Assembly (NCBI RefSeq): GCF_040050925.1
Contig: NZ_CP157390.1
Coordinates: 1,984,001 to 2,048,000 of the forward strand
Length of the DNA stretch: 64,000 nt
Source: Leifsonia sp. NPDC080035
GTDB taxonomy: Bacteria > Actinomycetota > Actinomycetes > Actinomycetales > Microbacteriaceae
Reading direction: 5' to 3'
Part shown: one piece after another, positions 50,814 to 59,483 of the stretch
How positions within the stretch are numbered: the first letter of the stretch is position 1
Layout of the letters: every line of letters begins with the position of its first letter
Notes under the pieces: generated by a model
Databases searched by the model: none
Told to the model about the DNA's origin: nothing
What the model saw: only the letters and a program-made list of their open reading frames with translations
Translations under genes and position numbers: made by a program

Positions 50814-52082
50814 TCAACCGAAGGCCTCGACGATCGGACGGAACTTCATCACCGTCTCCGCGAGCTCCCGCTCGGGATCGGAGTCCGCCACGATGCCGGC
50901 GCCAGCAAAGGCGGTGAGGTCGCCGCCCTCCGCGAGCTGGGCGCAGCGCAGGGCGATGGCCCACTCGCCGTCGCCGTCGCCGCCGACCCAGCCGACGGGA
51001 CCGGCGTACCGGCCCCGGTCGAAGGGCTCCAGCTCGCGGATGAGCGCGACGGCATCCCGTGTCGGCGTGCCGGCGACCGCGGCGGTCGGGTGCAGGGCGT
51101 CGGCCAGGTCGAGCGAGCTCGCGCCGTCGCTGAGGGTCCCCGCGATGTCCGTGGCGAGGTGCCAGAGGTTGGGCAGCTTGAGGGTGAACGGCAGGTCGCT
51201 CGCGGCAAGGTCGGCGCTGTGCGGGCGCAGTGCATCCAGCACGCTCGCCACGGCGAAGCGGTGCTCGTCCTGGTCCTTGGTGGAGGCGGCGAGAGCGATC
51301 GCGGCGTCATTGTCGGAAGCGGCGTCGCGGCCGCGCGAGATGGTGCCGGCGAGCACGCGAGCCGTGACCGTGCCGTGGTGGACGCGGACCAGCGTCTCCG
51401 GCGAGGAACCGACAAGGCCGTCGACCGCGAAGGTCCAGCAGTCGGGGTAGCCGAGCGCGAGCTCCACGAGGGCGCGTCGGACGTCCGACTCGGCGGGGAG
51501 ATGCGCGGTCAGTTCGCGCGCGAGGACGACCTTGGACAGGTCGTGCTCGCGGATCCGCTCGACGGCGGACGCCACGGCCGAGCGGTAGCCGTCCTTGCCG
51601 AGCGACCCGGGGAGCAGCGTGAGCCGGTACTCGTCGCCGAAGGCAGTGGGACGCGGCAGTGCGGTCGTCGCAGCATCGAGGTCATCCGTCCGGCGGATGC
51701 GCGTGATCCAGCTGCGCCCGGCCCTGCGACCGAGCACGACCTCGGGGACGATCAGCGTGCTGGTGGCCGCGCTGTCGTCGGCGAACGCGAACGTGCCGAA
51801 GGCGACCAGGCCCGTGCCGGGTGTGTGCACATCGTCGCTCACGGTGGCGGCGGAGACCGTCTCGCGCCAGGCGGCGGACGCCTCGCGGATCCGATCGGGA
51901 CCGGAGAACTCCAGCCGCAGCGCCTCGCCGATCCCCGCGATCCCCTCGCCCTTGCGGAGCCAGACCAGGGGCCGGCGGGAGTCGAGGAAGGGGATGAGCT
52001 GGCGGACGTCGTCGAGCGGCGTCGTCTCGACCGAGAGAGCCGTCACGCCCGTCGCCCTGCGGGTGGTCGAGGGTGCTGTCAC
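50814..52082 (-). CDS. menF: Isochorismate synthase
   Basis: The 422-residue chorismate-binding enzyme has LVGSSPETLVRVHHGTVTARVLAGTISRG, LHPTAAVAGTP and YAGPVGWVGGDGDGEWAIALRCA, the ADCS/ICS signatures including the Mg-binding Glu positions. It converts chorismate to isochorismate for menaquinone synthesis. It is divergent from menG (123-bp gap), which confirms MenF rather than a siderophore enzyme. Confidence 0.9.
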   Translation of the reverse strand: MTAPSTTRRATGVTALSVETTPLDDVRQLIPFLDSRRPLVWLRKGEGIAGIGEALRLEFSGPDRIREASAAWRETVSAATVSDDVHTPGTGLVAFGTFAFADDSAATSTLIVPEVVLGRRAGRSWITRIRRTDDLDAATTALPRPTAFGDEYRLTLLPGSLGKDGYRSAVASAVERIREHDLSKVVLARELTAHLPAESDVRRALVELALGYPDCWTFAVDGLVGSSPETLVRVHHGTVTARVLAGTISRGRDAASDNDAAIALAASTKDQDEHRFAVASVLDALRPHSADLAASDLPFTLKLPNLWHLATDIAGTLSDGASSLDLADALHPTAAVAGTPTRDAVALIRELEPFDRGRYAGPVGWVGGDGDGEWAIALRCAQLAEGGDLTAFAGAGIVADSDPERELAETVMKFRPIVEAFG

Positions 52083-52205
52083 CGGACCAGCCTACGCCCG
52101 GGATGCTGGGCGCCCGATGCGCGAGCGCTGGGGGTTCTCCTCGCGTGCGTCGCGCGCGGTCGCGCGAGAATGCGCGGCGAATGCGGGGCGGCCTAAGCTG
52201 GTGGG

Positions 52206-53258
52206 GTGAGTAAGGCCGACCTCAGCAAGCAGCCCGCCCAGGTCGCCGCCATGTTCGACGAGGTGTCGACCCATTACGACCGGACCAACACCGTCCTCTC
52301 GATGGGCAACGCGACCCTCTGGCGCGTGGCGACGACGCGAGCCGTCGGGCCGCGCGCCGGCGAGACCATCCTCGACGTCGCGGCGGGGACGGGCACCTCC
52401 AGCGCCTCCCTCGCGCGCAACGGCGCGAGCGTGGTGGCGGCGGACTTCTCCGAGGGGATGATCGAGGTGGGCCGCCGCAGGCAGGCCCACAACCCGTTCG
52501 TCAGCTTCGTGCAGGCGGACGCGACGGCGCTGCCGTTCGACGACGACGCGTTCGACGCCGTCACCATCTCGTTCGGCCTGCGCAACATCGTCGACCCGCG
52601 CGCGGCGCTCGCCGAGTTCCTGCGCGTGCTGAAGCCAGGTGGCCGGGTCGTGATCTGCGAGTTCTCGCGGCCGACGCTGGCCCCGATCCGCGCCGGATAC
52701 AGCGCCTACCTTCGTTACGGGATGCCGATCCTCGCCAAGGCGGCGAGCTCGAACCCGGCGGCGTACGAGTATCTGATGGAGTCCATCGAGGCGTGGCCGA
52801 GCCAGCCGGAGCTTGCAGCCTGGTTGCGCGAGGCCGGGTTCGAGCGGGTGGAGTGGCGCAACCTGACGGCCGGCATCGTTGCACTGCACCGCGCGTGGAA
52901 GCCGGAGCGGGTGGCGGTCGCGCCGGTGGCGCCCGCGGCGAAGCCCGCTGCCGCGGCGAAGTCGGCTGCCGCAGCGAAGCCCGCTGCCGCGAAGAAGCCG
53001 GCTGCGGCCGTGAAGCCCGCAGCGGCGAAGCCCGCCGCTGCCGCGAAACCTGCCGCTGCCGCGAAGCCCGCTGCCGCGAAGAAGCCCGCCGCTGCCGCGA
53101 AGCCTGCCGCCGCCAAGAAGCCTGCGAAGCCCGCCGCGCCGAAGGCGACGCCTGCGAAGCCCGCCGCGCCGAAGAAACCGGCCGCGCCGAAGCAGCCCGC
53201 AGGGCCCGCGAAACCGTCCGCGTCCCAGCCGTCCGCCGTCCCACCCGAGGGGGAGTAG
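52206..53258 (+). CDS. menG: Demethylmenaquinone methyltransferase with Ala/Lys/Pro-rich tail
   Basis: The 350-residue product starts with a complete MenG/UbiE methyltransferase (residues 1 to ~235): SAM motif ILDVAAGTGTS (55-65), VSFVQADATALPFDDDAFDAVTISFGLRNI and ILAKAASSNPAAYEYLMESI. It methylates demethylmenaquinone. Family proteins normally end here. This one continues for ~115 residues of Ala/Lys/Pro repeats (AAKPAAAKKP type), strongly basic and histone-H1- or HupB-tail-like. The tail stays in frame to a TAG that overlaps the next start (TAGTG). The repeats at DNA level (~52925-53215) suggest expansion by slippage. GTG start; TAAGCT lies 6 nt upstream. Confidence 0.92.
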   Translation: MSKADLSKQPAQVAAMFDEVSTHYDRTNTVLSMGNATLWRVATTRAVGPRAGETILDVAAGTGTSSASLARNGASVVAADFSEGMIEVGRRRQAHNPFVSFVQADATALPFDDDAFDAVTISFGLRNIVDPRAALAEFLRVLKPGGRVVICEFSRPTLAPIRAGYSAYLRYGMPILAKAASSNPAAYEYLMESIEAWPSQPELAAWLREAGFERVEWRNLTAGIVALHRAWKPERVAVAPVAPAAKPAAAAKSAAAAKPAAAKKPAAAVKPAAAKPAAAAKPAAAAKPAAAKKPAAAAKPAAAKKPAKPAAPKATPAKPAAPKKPAAPKQPAGPAKPSASQPSAVPPEGE

Positions 53259-54337
53259 TGCCACGCAGCGTTCCGGCTGTCCGACGTCCCGCGTCGCTGA
53301 CCAGCCAGCTCGGCCTCACCGAGCGGATCTTCGCCAGCGGCGAGGACCGCAAGGTCGCCTCCGCCGTCGATGACGGTCTCGCGCTCGTCGAGGAGGCCCT
53401 GCACCAGCAGATGCGCTTCGCCGACAACCTCGCCGACGTCACCACCCGGTACCTCCTCGAGGCCGGCGGCAAGCGGGTGCGCCCGCTGCTCACGCTGCTG
53501 ACCGCCCAGCTCGGCCGGGGCAACACCCCCGAGGTGCTGCAGGCGGCCCAGGCGGTCGAGATCACGCACCTCGCGTCGCTGTACCACGACGACGTGATGG
53601 ACGACTCGCAGATGCGCCGCGGTGTCCCCACCGCCCAGTTCGTGTGGGGCAACTCGGTGGCCGTCCTCACCGGCGACCTGCTGTTCGCGCGGGCGAGCAA
53701 GCTGGTCTCCGCGCTCGGCGAGCGGGCCATCCAGCTGCAGGCGGACACGTTCGAGCGGCTCTGCCTCGGCCAGCTGCACGAGACCATCGGCCCGCAGGAC
53801 GGCGAGGACCCGGTCGAGCACTACCTCCGCGTGCTGGAGGACAAGACCGGTTCGCTGATCGCCGTCGCCGCGCAGATGGGCGTCGTCTTCTCCGGAGCGG
53901 ACAGCGCGTACGAGGAGCCGGTCGTCACCTTCGGCGAGAAGATCGGCGTCGCCTTCCAGCTCATCGACGACGTGATCGACCTGTCCTCGCAGGGCGTCGC
54001 CGAGACCGGGAAGCAGCCGGGCAACGACCTGCGCGCCGGTGTCGCGACCCTCCCCGTGCTGCGGCTGCGCGAGCGCGCAGCGACCGACGCCTCGGCGGCG
54101 GAACTGCTGGAACGCCTGGAGCGCGACGTGATGGGGTCCGCCGAGGACGGCGAGATCACCCCGGAGTCGACCGCGGCCATCGCGGCGCTGCGCGAGCACG
54201 AGGTCACCCAGCAGACGCTGGAGGAGGCCCACCGCTGGGCCCGCGAGGCCGTGGAGGCGCTCGCGCCGCTGCCAGACGGCCCGGTGAAGAAGGCACTGGT
54301 GCGGTTCGCCGACACCATCGTCGAACGTTCGAGCTGA
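53258..54337 (+). CDS. Polyprenyl (probably menaquinone side-chain) diphosphate synthase
   Basis: The 359-residue trans-prenyltransferase has the first Asp-rich motif HDDVMDD (from residue 110) and the second LIDDVID (Asp237, Asp238), with GGKRVRPLL upstream. It makes the long-chain isoprenoid tail for menaquinone from FPP/IPP. It starts with GTG at 53258, one base inside the menG stop, with GAGGGGGAG upstream. Chain length cannot be called safely. Confidence 0.92.
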   Translation: MPRSVPAVRRPASLTSQLGLTERIFASGEDRKVASAVDDGLALVEEALHQQMRFADNLADVTTRYLLEAGGKRVRPLLTLLTAQLGRGNTPEVLQAAQAVEITHLASLYHDDVMDDSQMRRGVPTAQFVWGNSVAVLTGDLLFARASKLVSALGERAIQLQADTFERLCLGQLHETIGPQDGEDPVEHYLRVLEDKTGSLIAVAAQMGVVFSGADSAYEEPVVTFGEKIGVAFQLIDDVIDLSSQGVAETGKQPGNDLRAGVATLPVLRLRERAATDASAAELLERLERDVMGSAEDGEITPESTAAIAALREHEVTQQTLEEAHRWAREAVEALAPLPDGPVKKALVRFADTIVERSS

Positions 54338-54353
54338 GCGAAGGAATCAACGC

Positions 54354-55736
54354 ATGACCAAACTCCGACTGGCCATCGTCGGGGCGGGACCCGCCGGGAT
54401 CTACGCCGCCGACATCCTGCTGAAGGCGGAGCGCGGGTTCGACGTCTCGATCGACCTGTTCGAGCAGCTGCCGGCGCCGTACGGCCTGGTCCGCTACGGC
54501 GTCGCGCCGGACCACCCCCGCATCAAGGGCATCATCACCGCGCTGCGCGAGGTGCTCGACCGCGGCGACATCCGCATCTTCGGCAACGTCACGTACGGCA
54601 CAGACATCACGCTGGACGACCTGAAGCGGCACTACAACGCGGTCATCTTCGCGACCGGAGCCGTGCACGACGCCGACCTCGACATCCCCGGCATCGACCT
54701 CGGCGGCTCCTACGGCGCCGCCGACTTCGTCAGCTGGTTCGACGGCCACCCGGACGTGCCGCGCACCTGGCCGCTGGAGGCACAGTCGGTCGCCGTCATC
54801 GGCAACGGCAATGTCGCGCTCGACGTCTCCCGCATCCTCGCCAAGCACGCCGACGATCTGCTGCCCACCGAGATCCCGGACAACGTCTACGAGATCCTCA
54901 AGAGCTCGCCGGTCACCGACGTGCACGTGTTCGGACGCAGGGGACCGGCGCAGGTGAAGTTCACCCCGCTCGAGCTCCGCGAGCTCGGCGAGCTGCGGGA
55001 CGTTGACATGATCCTCTACGACGAGGACTTCGACTACGACGAGCAGTCGAAGGACGCGATCGCCAGCAACAAGCAGGTCATGGTGATCGACCGCGTGCTG
55101 CAGCAGTGGCGGAAGCGCGAGGTCGGGCAGGCGTCGCGCCGGCTGCACCTGCACTTCTACGCCAAGCCGCTCGAGGTCGTCGGGGATGAGGATGGCAACG
55201 TCCGGGCCTTCCGCTACGAGCGCACCGCGCCGGACGGCGAGGGCGGCGTGCGCGGAACCGGCGAGATCCGCGAGGTGGAGATCCAGGCGCTGTACCGCGC
55301 CGTCGGCTACTTCGGGTCGCCGCTGCCGGGCATCCCCTTCGACAAGAAGCACGGCGTCATCCCCAACCACGAGGGCCAGGTGCTGCGCAAGGAGGACAAC
55401 GAGCGCATGTACGGCGTGTACGCGACCGGGTGGATCAAGCGCGGCCCGGTGGGCCTGATCGGTCACACCAAGTCGGACGCGATGGAGACCATCAAGCACG
55501 TCATCAACGACCAGGGCAACTGGTGGGCGCCGGCCGACCCGTCGGAGGAGTCCGTCGTGCGACTGCTGGAGGAGCGCGGCGTCGAGTTCACGAACCTCGA
55601 CGGCTGGCACAACCTCGACGCCCACGAGCAGCAGCTGGGCGCGGAGCGCGGGCGGGCACGCATCAAGGTCGTGCCGAGGGACGAGATGGTCCGGGTGTCC
55701 AACGGCACGCCGGTGGAGGTCCCGGCGGCGGAGTGA
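54354..55736 (+). CDS. fprA: FAD-dependent ferredoxin-NADP reductase (FprA/adrenodoxin-reductase type)
   Basis: The 460-residue flavoprotein has an FAD motif AIVGAGPAGIYAADILLK, APYGLVRYGVAPDHPRIKG, the NADP motif VAVIGNGNVALDVSRIL with VFGRRGPAQVKFTPLELREL, and YATGWIKRGPVGLIGHTKSDAMETI. This is the mycobacterial FprA / adrenodoxin reductase class. It transfers electrons from NADPH to ferredoxins. It follows the prenyl synthase by 16 bp, probably in the same operon. Confidence 0.9.
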   Translation: MTKLRLAIVGAGPAGIYAADILLKAERGFDVSIDLFEQLPAPYGLVRYGVAPDHPRIKGIITALREVLDRGDIRIFGNVTYGTDITLDDLKRHYNAVIFATGAVHDADLDIPGIDLGGSYGAADFVSWFDGHPDVPRTWPLEAQSVAVIGNGNVALDVSRILAKHADDLLPTEIPDNVYEILKSSPVTDVHVFGRRGPAQVKFTPLELRELGELRDVDMILYDEDFDYDEQSKDAIASNKQVMVIDRVLQQWRKREVGQASRRLHLHFYAKPLEVVGDEDGNVRAFRYERTAPDGEGGVRGTGEIREVEIQALYRAVGYFGSPLPGIPFDKKHGVIPNHEGQVLRKEDNERMYGVYATGWIKRGPVGLIGHTKSDAMETIKHVINDQGNWWAPADPSEESVVRLLEERGVEFTNLDGWHNLDAHEQQLGAERGRARIKVVPRDEMVRVSNGTPVEVPAAE

Positions 55737-55773
55737 CCTCCCGGGCGCGCCGGTCGTCTGGCACGCTGGTGCC

Positions 55774-56790
55774 ATGACGCGCGCGCACGACTGGCGGCCG
55801 GACATCCTCGGCGACGGCTTCGAGCAGCTGACCCTGCCGCTGGCGGCGGACGCCGAGGGCGATGTCGTCGCCACGCTCGTCCGCTACGCGCCGGGGCCGC
55901 ACCTGGGCGACCTGCTGCGCGTCGGCGCGCATCCCGCCGCAGACACCGACGTGCTCTACGTGCACGGCTGGTCGGACTACTTCTTCCAGACCGAGCTCGC
56001 CCGGTTCTGGCACGACGCAGGTGCGCGCTTCCACGCGCTCGACCTGCGCAAGTACGGCAGGAGCCTCCGGAAGGGGCAGACGCCCGGCTACGTCAGCGAC
56101 CTGGCCACGTACGACGAGGACATCGAGGCCGCGCTCGCGGCGATCGGGCACGGCGAGGCCGATCGGGGGTCCGCCCGCTCGCGCCGGCTCGTCCTCGTTG
56201 GTCACTCGACCGGCGGGCTGACGCTGAGCCTCTGGGCCGACCGGCATCGCGGGCGCGCCGACGCGCTCGTCCTGAACAGTCCGTGGCTCGAGTTCCAGGC
56301 GCATTCGGTCGGCCGCGCGGCGCTCGGGCCGCTCGTCGACCTGCAGGCGCGGATCGACCCGAAGGCGGCGATGCCGAACGTCGACCTCGGCTTCTACACG
56401 CGCTCGGTCTCGAAGACGATGGACGGCGAGTGGGACTACGACCTGGCGTGGCGTCCCGTGCGCGGCTTCCGCGTGTACCCCGCGTGGCTCACGGCGATCC
56501 TCGCCGGGCACACCCGCGTCGCGGCCGGCCTGCACATCGACGCGCCGGTGCTCACGCTGCTGTCGTCGGCGTCGACGCTGCTGCCGTACTGGACGCCGGA
56601 CATGCTGAAGTCGGACGTCGTGCTCGTGGTGCAGGACATCGCCGTGCGGGCGCTGGGCCTCGCGCCGACGGTGACCGTCGCGCGCGTCCAGGAGGCCCTG
56701 CACGACGTCTTCCTGTCGCCGCCGTCGGTGCGGGCGGCCGCCTACGCGCAGCTGACGCTCTGGCTCCGCGGCGCCCTCAGCGGAAGTTGA
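55774..56790 (+). CDS. Alpha/beta hydrolase (serine aminopeptidase S33-like)
   Basis: The 338-residue protein has TDVLYVHGWSDYFFQTELARFWHDAGARFHALDLRKYGRS and the nucleophile motif GHSTGG, followed by WADRHRGRADALVLNSPWL. It resembles monoacylglycerol-lipase/S33 hydrolases. No signal peptide is visible. Its end overlaps the convergent yajQ-type gene by 14 bp. Confidence 0.85.
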   Translation: MTRAHDWRPDILGDGFEQLTLPLAADAEGDVVATLVRYAPGPHLGDLLRVGAHPAADTDVLYVHGWSDYFFQTELARFWHDAGARFHALDLRKYGRSLRKGQTPGYVSDLATYDEDIEAALAAIGHGEADRGSARSRRLVLVGHSTGGLTLSLWADRHRGRADALVLNSPWLEFQAHSVGRAALGPLVDLQARIDPKAAMPNVDLGFYTRSVSKTMDGEWDYDLAWRPVRGFRVYPAWLTAILAGHTRVAAGLHIDAPVLTLLSSASTLLPYWTPDMLKSDVVLVVQDIAVRALGLAPTVTVARVQEALHDVFLSPPSVRAAAYAQLTLWLRGALSGS

Positions 56791-57265
56791 CGAACTGGAG
56801 CGCGACGTCGAGGTCCGCGCCCTTGAGCAGGGCCATCGTCGCCTGGAGGTCGTCGCGGCTCTTCGAGCTCACGCGGAGCTCGTCGCCCTGGATCTGCGAC
56901 TTGACCGACTTCGGCGCCTCGTCGCGGATGAGCTTGTTGATCTTCTTGGCGGCGTCCTGCTCGATGCCGTTCTTCAGGCCGATCTCGATGCGGAACTCCT
57001 TGCCGGAGGCGTACGGGTCGCCGGCGTCCAACGACTTGAGCGTGATGCCGCGTTTGATCATCTTCGACTCGAGCACCTCGAGGACCGCCTTCACGCGCTC
57101 CTCGGTGTTCGCCTTGAGCAGGATCTTCTCGCCGCTCCACTCGACCGACGCCCCGACGTTCTTGAAGTCGTAGCGCTGGTCCACCTCTTTGCGGGCCTGG
57201 TTGACGGCGTTGTCCGCCTCCATCTTGTCGACCTTGCTGACGACGTCGAACGAGGAGTCTGCCAC
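56777..57265 (-). CDS. YajQ family nucleotide-binding protein
   Basis: The 162-residue protein begins MADSSFDVVSKVDKMEADNAVNQARKEVDQRYDFKN and ends DDLQATMALLKGADLDVALQFVNFR, a near-textbook YajQ. Family members bind cyclic di-GMP or nucleic acid. Cytoplasmic. It overlaps the convergent hydrolase by 14 bp. Confidence 0.95.
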   Translation of the reverse strand: MADSSFDVVSKVDKMEADNAVNQARKEVDQRYDFKNVGASVEWSGEKILLKANTEERVKAVLEVLESKMIKRGITLKSLDAGDPYASGKEFRIEIGLKNGIEQDAAKKINKLIRDEAPKSVKSQIQGDELRVSSKSRDDLQATMALLKGADLDVALQFVNFR

Positions 57266-57313
57266 GGTTCCGTTCCTTCCCTAGCGGTTGTCGTCCCAGT
57301 CTACGAGCGCGGG

Positions 57314-57340
57314 TGTCACAGGCGGGGCCGCGGCGGTGTC
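57314..57340 (+). promoter_or_regulatory. ECF41-type sigma factor promoter
   Basis: TGTCACA (57314-57320), exactly 16 nt, then TGTC (57337-57340). The published ECF41 target promoter is TGTCACA-N16-CGTC, so the -35 and spacing match fully and the -10 in three of four bases. It lies 33 bp upstream of the flavoprotein ATG, and the sigma gene is co-transcribed, so this is probably autoregulation. Confidence 0.8.
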
Positions 57341-57372
57341 TGGTGTTGTGAAGCCGAGGAGAAGGAGAACTC

Positions 57373-58566
57373 ATGGCACAGCACACCCGGGTCGTCGTGG
57401 TCGGCGGGGGATACGCGGGCGTCACGGCGGCGAACCGGCTCACGGGCGGGTCGGACGTGGACGTGACGGTGGTGAACCCGCGGCCGGTGTTCGTGGAGCG
57501 CATCCGGCTGCACCAGCTGGTGGGAGGGTCGGACGACGCCGTCGTCGACTTCGACGACGTGCTGGCGGACGGGGTGCGGCTCGTCGTCGACACCGTCGAG
57601 ACGATCGATGCGGCCGGCCGCACGCTGCGGCTCGCCTCCGGCACCACGCTGGACTACGACTACCTGGTGTACGCGGCGGGCAGCCACGGACGGGTCGGCG
57701 ACGTGCCTGGCGCGGCCGAGCACGCGCATCCCATCGCCGAGCTCGCGGACGCCGAGCGGCTGCGCGCGGCGCTGCGGAGCGCGGACGCGGGCACGGGCGC
57801 GGCCGTGACGGTCGTCGGATCGGGACCGGCCGGGATCGAGACGGCCGCCGAGCTCGGCGAGAACGGCATCCCGGTCACCCTGTTCTGCGGCGGTCAGCTC
57901 GGCCCGTACCTGCACCCGAGCGGCCGGAGGGTCGTGGCCAAGCGGCTCGCGCAACTGGGGGTGAGTGTCGTGGACGGGCCCGGCTCGCGCGTCGTCGCGG
58001 TGCGGGCGGACGCGGTGGAGCTCGCCGACGGCCGCTCCGTGCCAAGCGACGTGACCATCTGGACGACGGGGTTCGGCGTCCCGGATCTCGCCCGGCGCAG
58101 CGGGCTCAGCGTCGACGCGGCCGGCCGGCTGCTCACCGACGAGTCGCTGACCAGCGTGGACGACGACCGCATCGTCGCCGCCGGCGACTCGGCCGCGCCC
58201 TCCGGCGTTCCGTTGCGGATGAGCTGCCAGGCCGCGGAACCTCTCGGCGGCCACGCGGCGGACACGGTCCTGCGGCGCATCGCGGGCGAGCGGCCCGCCC
58301 CCCTTGTCATGGGCTTCTTCGGGGAGTGCATCAGCCTCGGCCGCCGGCACGGCATCTTCCAGTTCGCGCACAAGGACGACACGGCCATCCGATTCCACGT
58401 CTCCGGCCGCGCGGGGGCGGCGCTGAAGGCGTTCGTGTGCTGGGGGACGGTGAAGCAGCTGGAGATCGAGGCGAAGCATCCCGGCCGGCTGCGGCTGCCC
58501 GCCTCGTTCGCGGATCCGGCCCGACGCCGTATGCTCGCGACAGCGGAACAGGGGGTGCGGGGATGA
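57373..58566 (+). CDS. NAD(P)/FAD-dependent oxidoreductase (NDH-2-like), ECF41 partner
   Basis: The 397-residue flavoprotein has RVVVVGGGYAGVTAANRLTGG for FAD, a second Rossmann VTVVGSGPAGIETAAELGE for NAD(P), and DDDRIVAAGDSAAP. It has the type II NADH dehydrogenase / disulfide-reductase layout but no C-terminal membrane anchor is obvious. ECF41 sigma genes are regularly paired with an oxidoreductase, and this gene overlaps the sigma gene by 4 bp. GAAGGAGAACTC precedes the ATG. Confidence 0.85.
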   Translation: MAQHTRVVVVGGGYAGVTAANRLTGGSDVDVTVVNPRPVFVERIRLHQLVGGSDDAVVDFDDVLADGVRLVVDTVETIDAAGRTLRLASGTTLDYDYLVYAAGSHGRVGDVPGAAEHAHPIAELADAERLRAALRSADAGTGAAVTVVGSGPAGIETAAELGENGIPVTLFCGGQLGPYLHPSGRRVVAKRLAQLGVSVVDGPGSRVVAVRADAVELADGRSVPSDVTIWTTGFGVPDLARRSGLSVDAAGRLLTDESLTSVDDDRIVAAGDSAAPSGVPLRMSCQAAEPLGGHAADTVLRRIAGERPAPLVMGFFGECISLGRRHGIFQFAHKDDTAIRFHVSGRAGAALKAFVCWGTVKQLEIEAKHPGRLRLPASFADPARRRMLATAEQGVRG

Positions 58567-59459
58567 CCGACGGCGGAACCGACGCGGCGACGGCGGTGTT
58601 CGTCGCGCACCGCAACCTGCTGTTCACGGTCGCGTACGAGATGCTCGGCCAGGCGGCGGACGCGGAGGACGTCCTGCAGGAGACCTGGCTGCGCTGGGTG
58701 CGCGTCGACCGCAGCCAGGTGCGGGACGAGCGCGCGTACCTGGTGAGGATCGCCACCCGCCTCGCGCTCAACCGGCTGCGCGACGTGAAGCGCCGGCGCG
58801 AGTCCTACATCGGTCCATGGCTGCCCGAGCCGCTGCTGACCGCGCCGGACGTCGCCGACGACGTCGAGCTGGCGGACAGCGTGTCGATCGCGCTCATGGT
58901 CGTGCTGGAGACGCTCGGGCCGACCGAGCGCGCCGTCTTCGTGCTGCGGGAGGTGTTCGGGTTCGGCTTCGACGAGATCGCGGCGGCGGTCGACAAGACG
59001 CCGGCGGCAGTTCGGCAGATCGCGCACCGGGCCCGCGAGCACGTGGAGGCGAGGCGTCCGCGCGTCACGGTGGCGCCGGCGGAGGTGCGGGCGGCCCTCG
59101 AGACGTTCAAGGCCGCGGTCGAGAGCGGCGACGTGCAGGCGATCCTCGACGTGCTCGCCCCCGACGTCGTGCTCATCAGCGACGGCGGCGGCGTGAAGCA
59201 GGCGGCGCTGCGGCCCATCCTCGGCGCGGACAAGGTGTCGCGGTTCATCATCGGCGGCCTGCGCAAGGGCGGGGCGGACGTCGACGCGGTCGCCTCCGAG
59301 GTCAACGGCAACCCCGCGCTGGTGTTCACACTCGGCGGCGAGCTCGACGGCGTCCTGACGGCGAACGTGCAGGACGGCCGCATCACCGGCCTCTACTTCG
59401 TCCGCAACCCGCACAAGCTCACGCGCGTCGGAGAGGAGACCGAACTCGCCCGCCGGTGA
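58563..59459 (+). CDS. ECF41 family sigma factor (SigJ-like)
   Basis: The 298-residue sigma factor has region 2 (HRNLLFTVAYEMLGQAADAEDVLQETWLRW) and region 4 (LGPTERAVFVLREVFGFGFDEIAAAVDKTPAAVRQIAHRAREHV), then a SnoaL-like C-terminal domain. The group-defining motifs are present: WLPEPL at 86-91, DGGG at 207-210 and NPHKL at 282-286 (NPDKL in the consensus). In this group the fused C-terminal domain controls activity in place of an anti-sigma factor. ATG 58563 overlaps the upstream stop (ATGA). Confidence 0.92.
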   Translation: MTDGGTDAATAVFVAHRNLLFTVAYEMLGQAADAEDVLQETWLRWVRVDRSQVRDERAYLVRIATRLALNRLRDVKRRRESYIGPWLPEPLLTAPDVADDVELADSVSIALMVVLETLGPTERAVFVLREVFGFGFDEIAAAVDKTPAAVRQIAHRAREHVEARRPRVTVAPAEVRAALETFKAAVESGDVQAILDVLAPDVVLISDGGGVKQAALRPILGADKVSRFIIGGLRKGGADVDAVASEVNGNPALVFTLGGELDGVLTANVQDGRITGLYFVRNPHKLTRVGEETELARR

Positions 59460-59483
59460 GCACACGACCGCGCCGGCGGGCCC

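Noticed and set aside
52925..53215. Possible frameshift artefact at the Ala/Lys/Pro repeats
   Set aside because: The frame stays open across all repeat units and ends in a TAG overlapping the next start codon with a good ribosome site, which argues for a real tail; kept as a finding.
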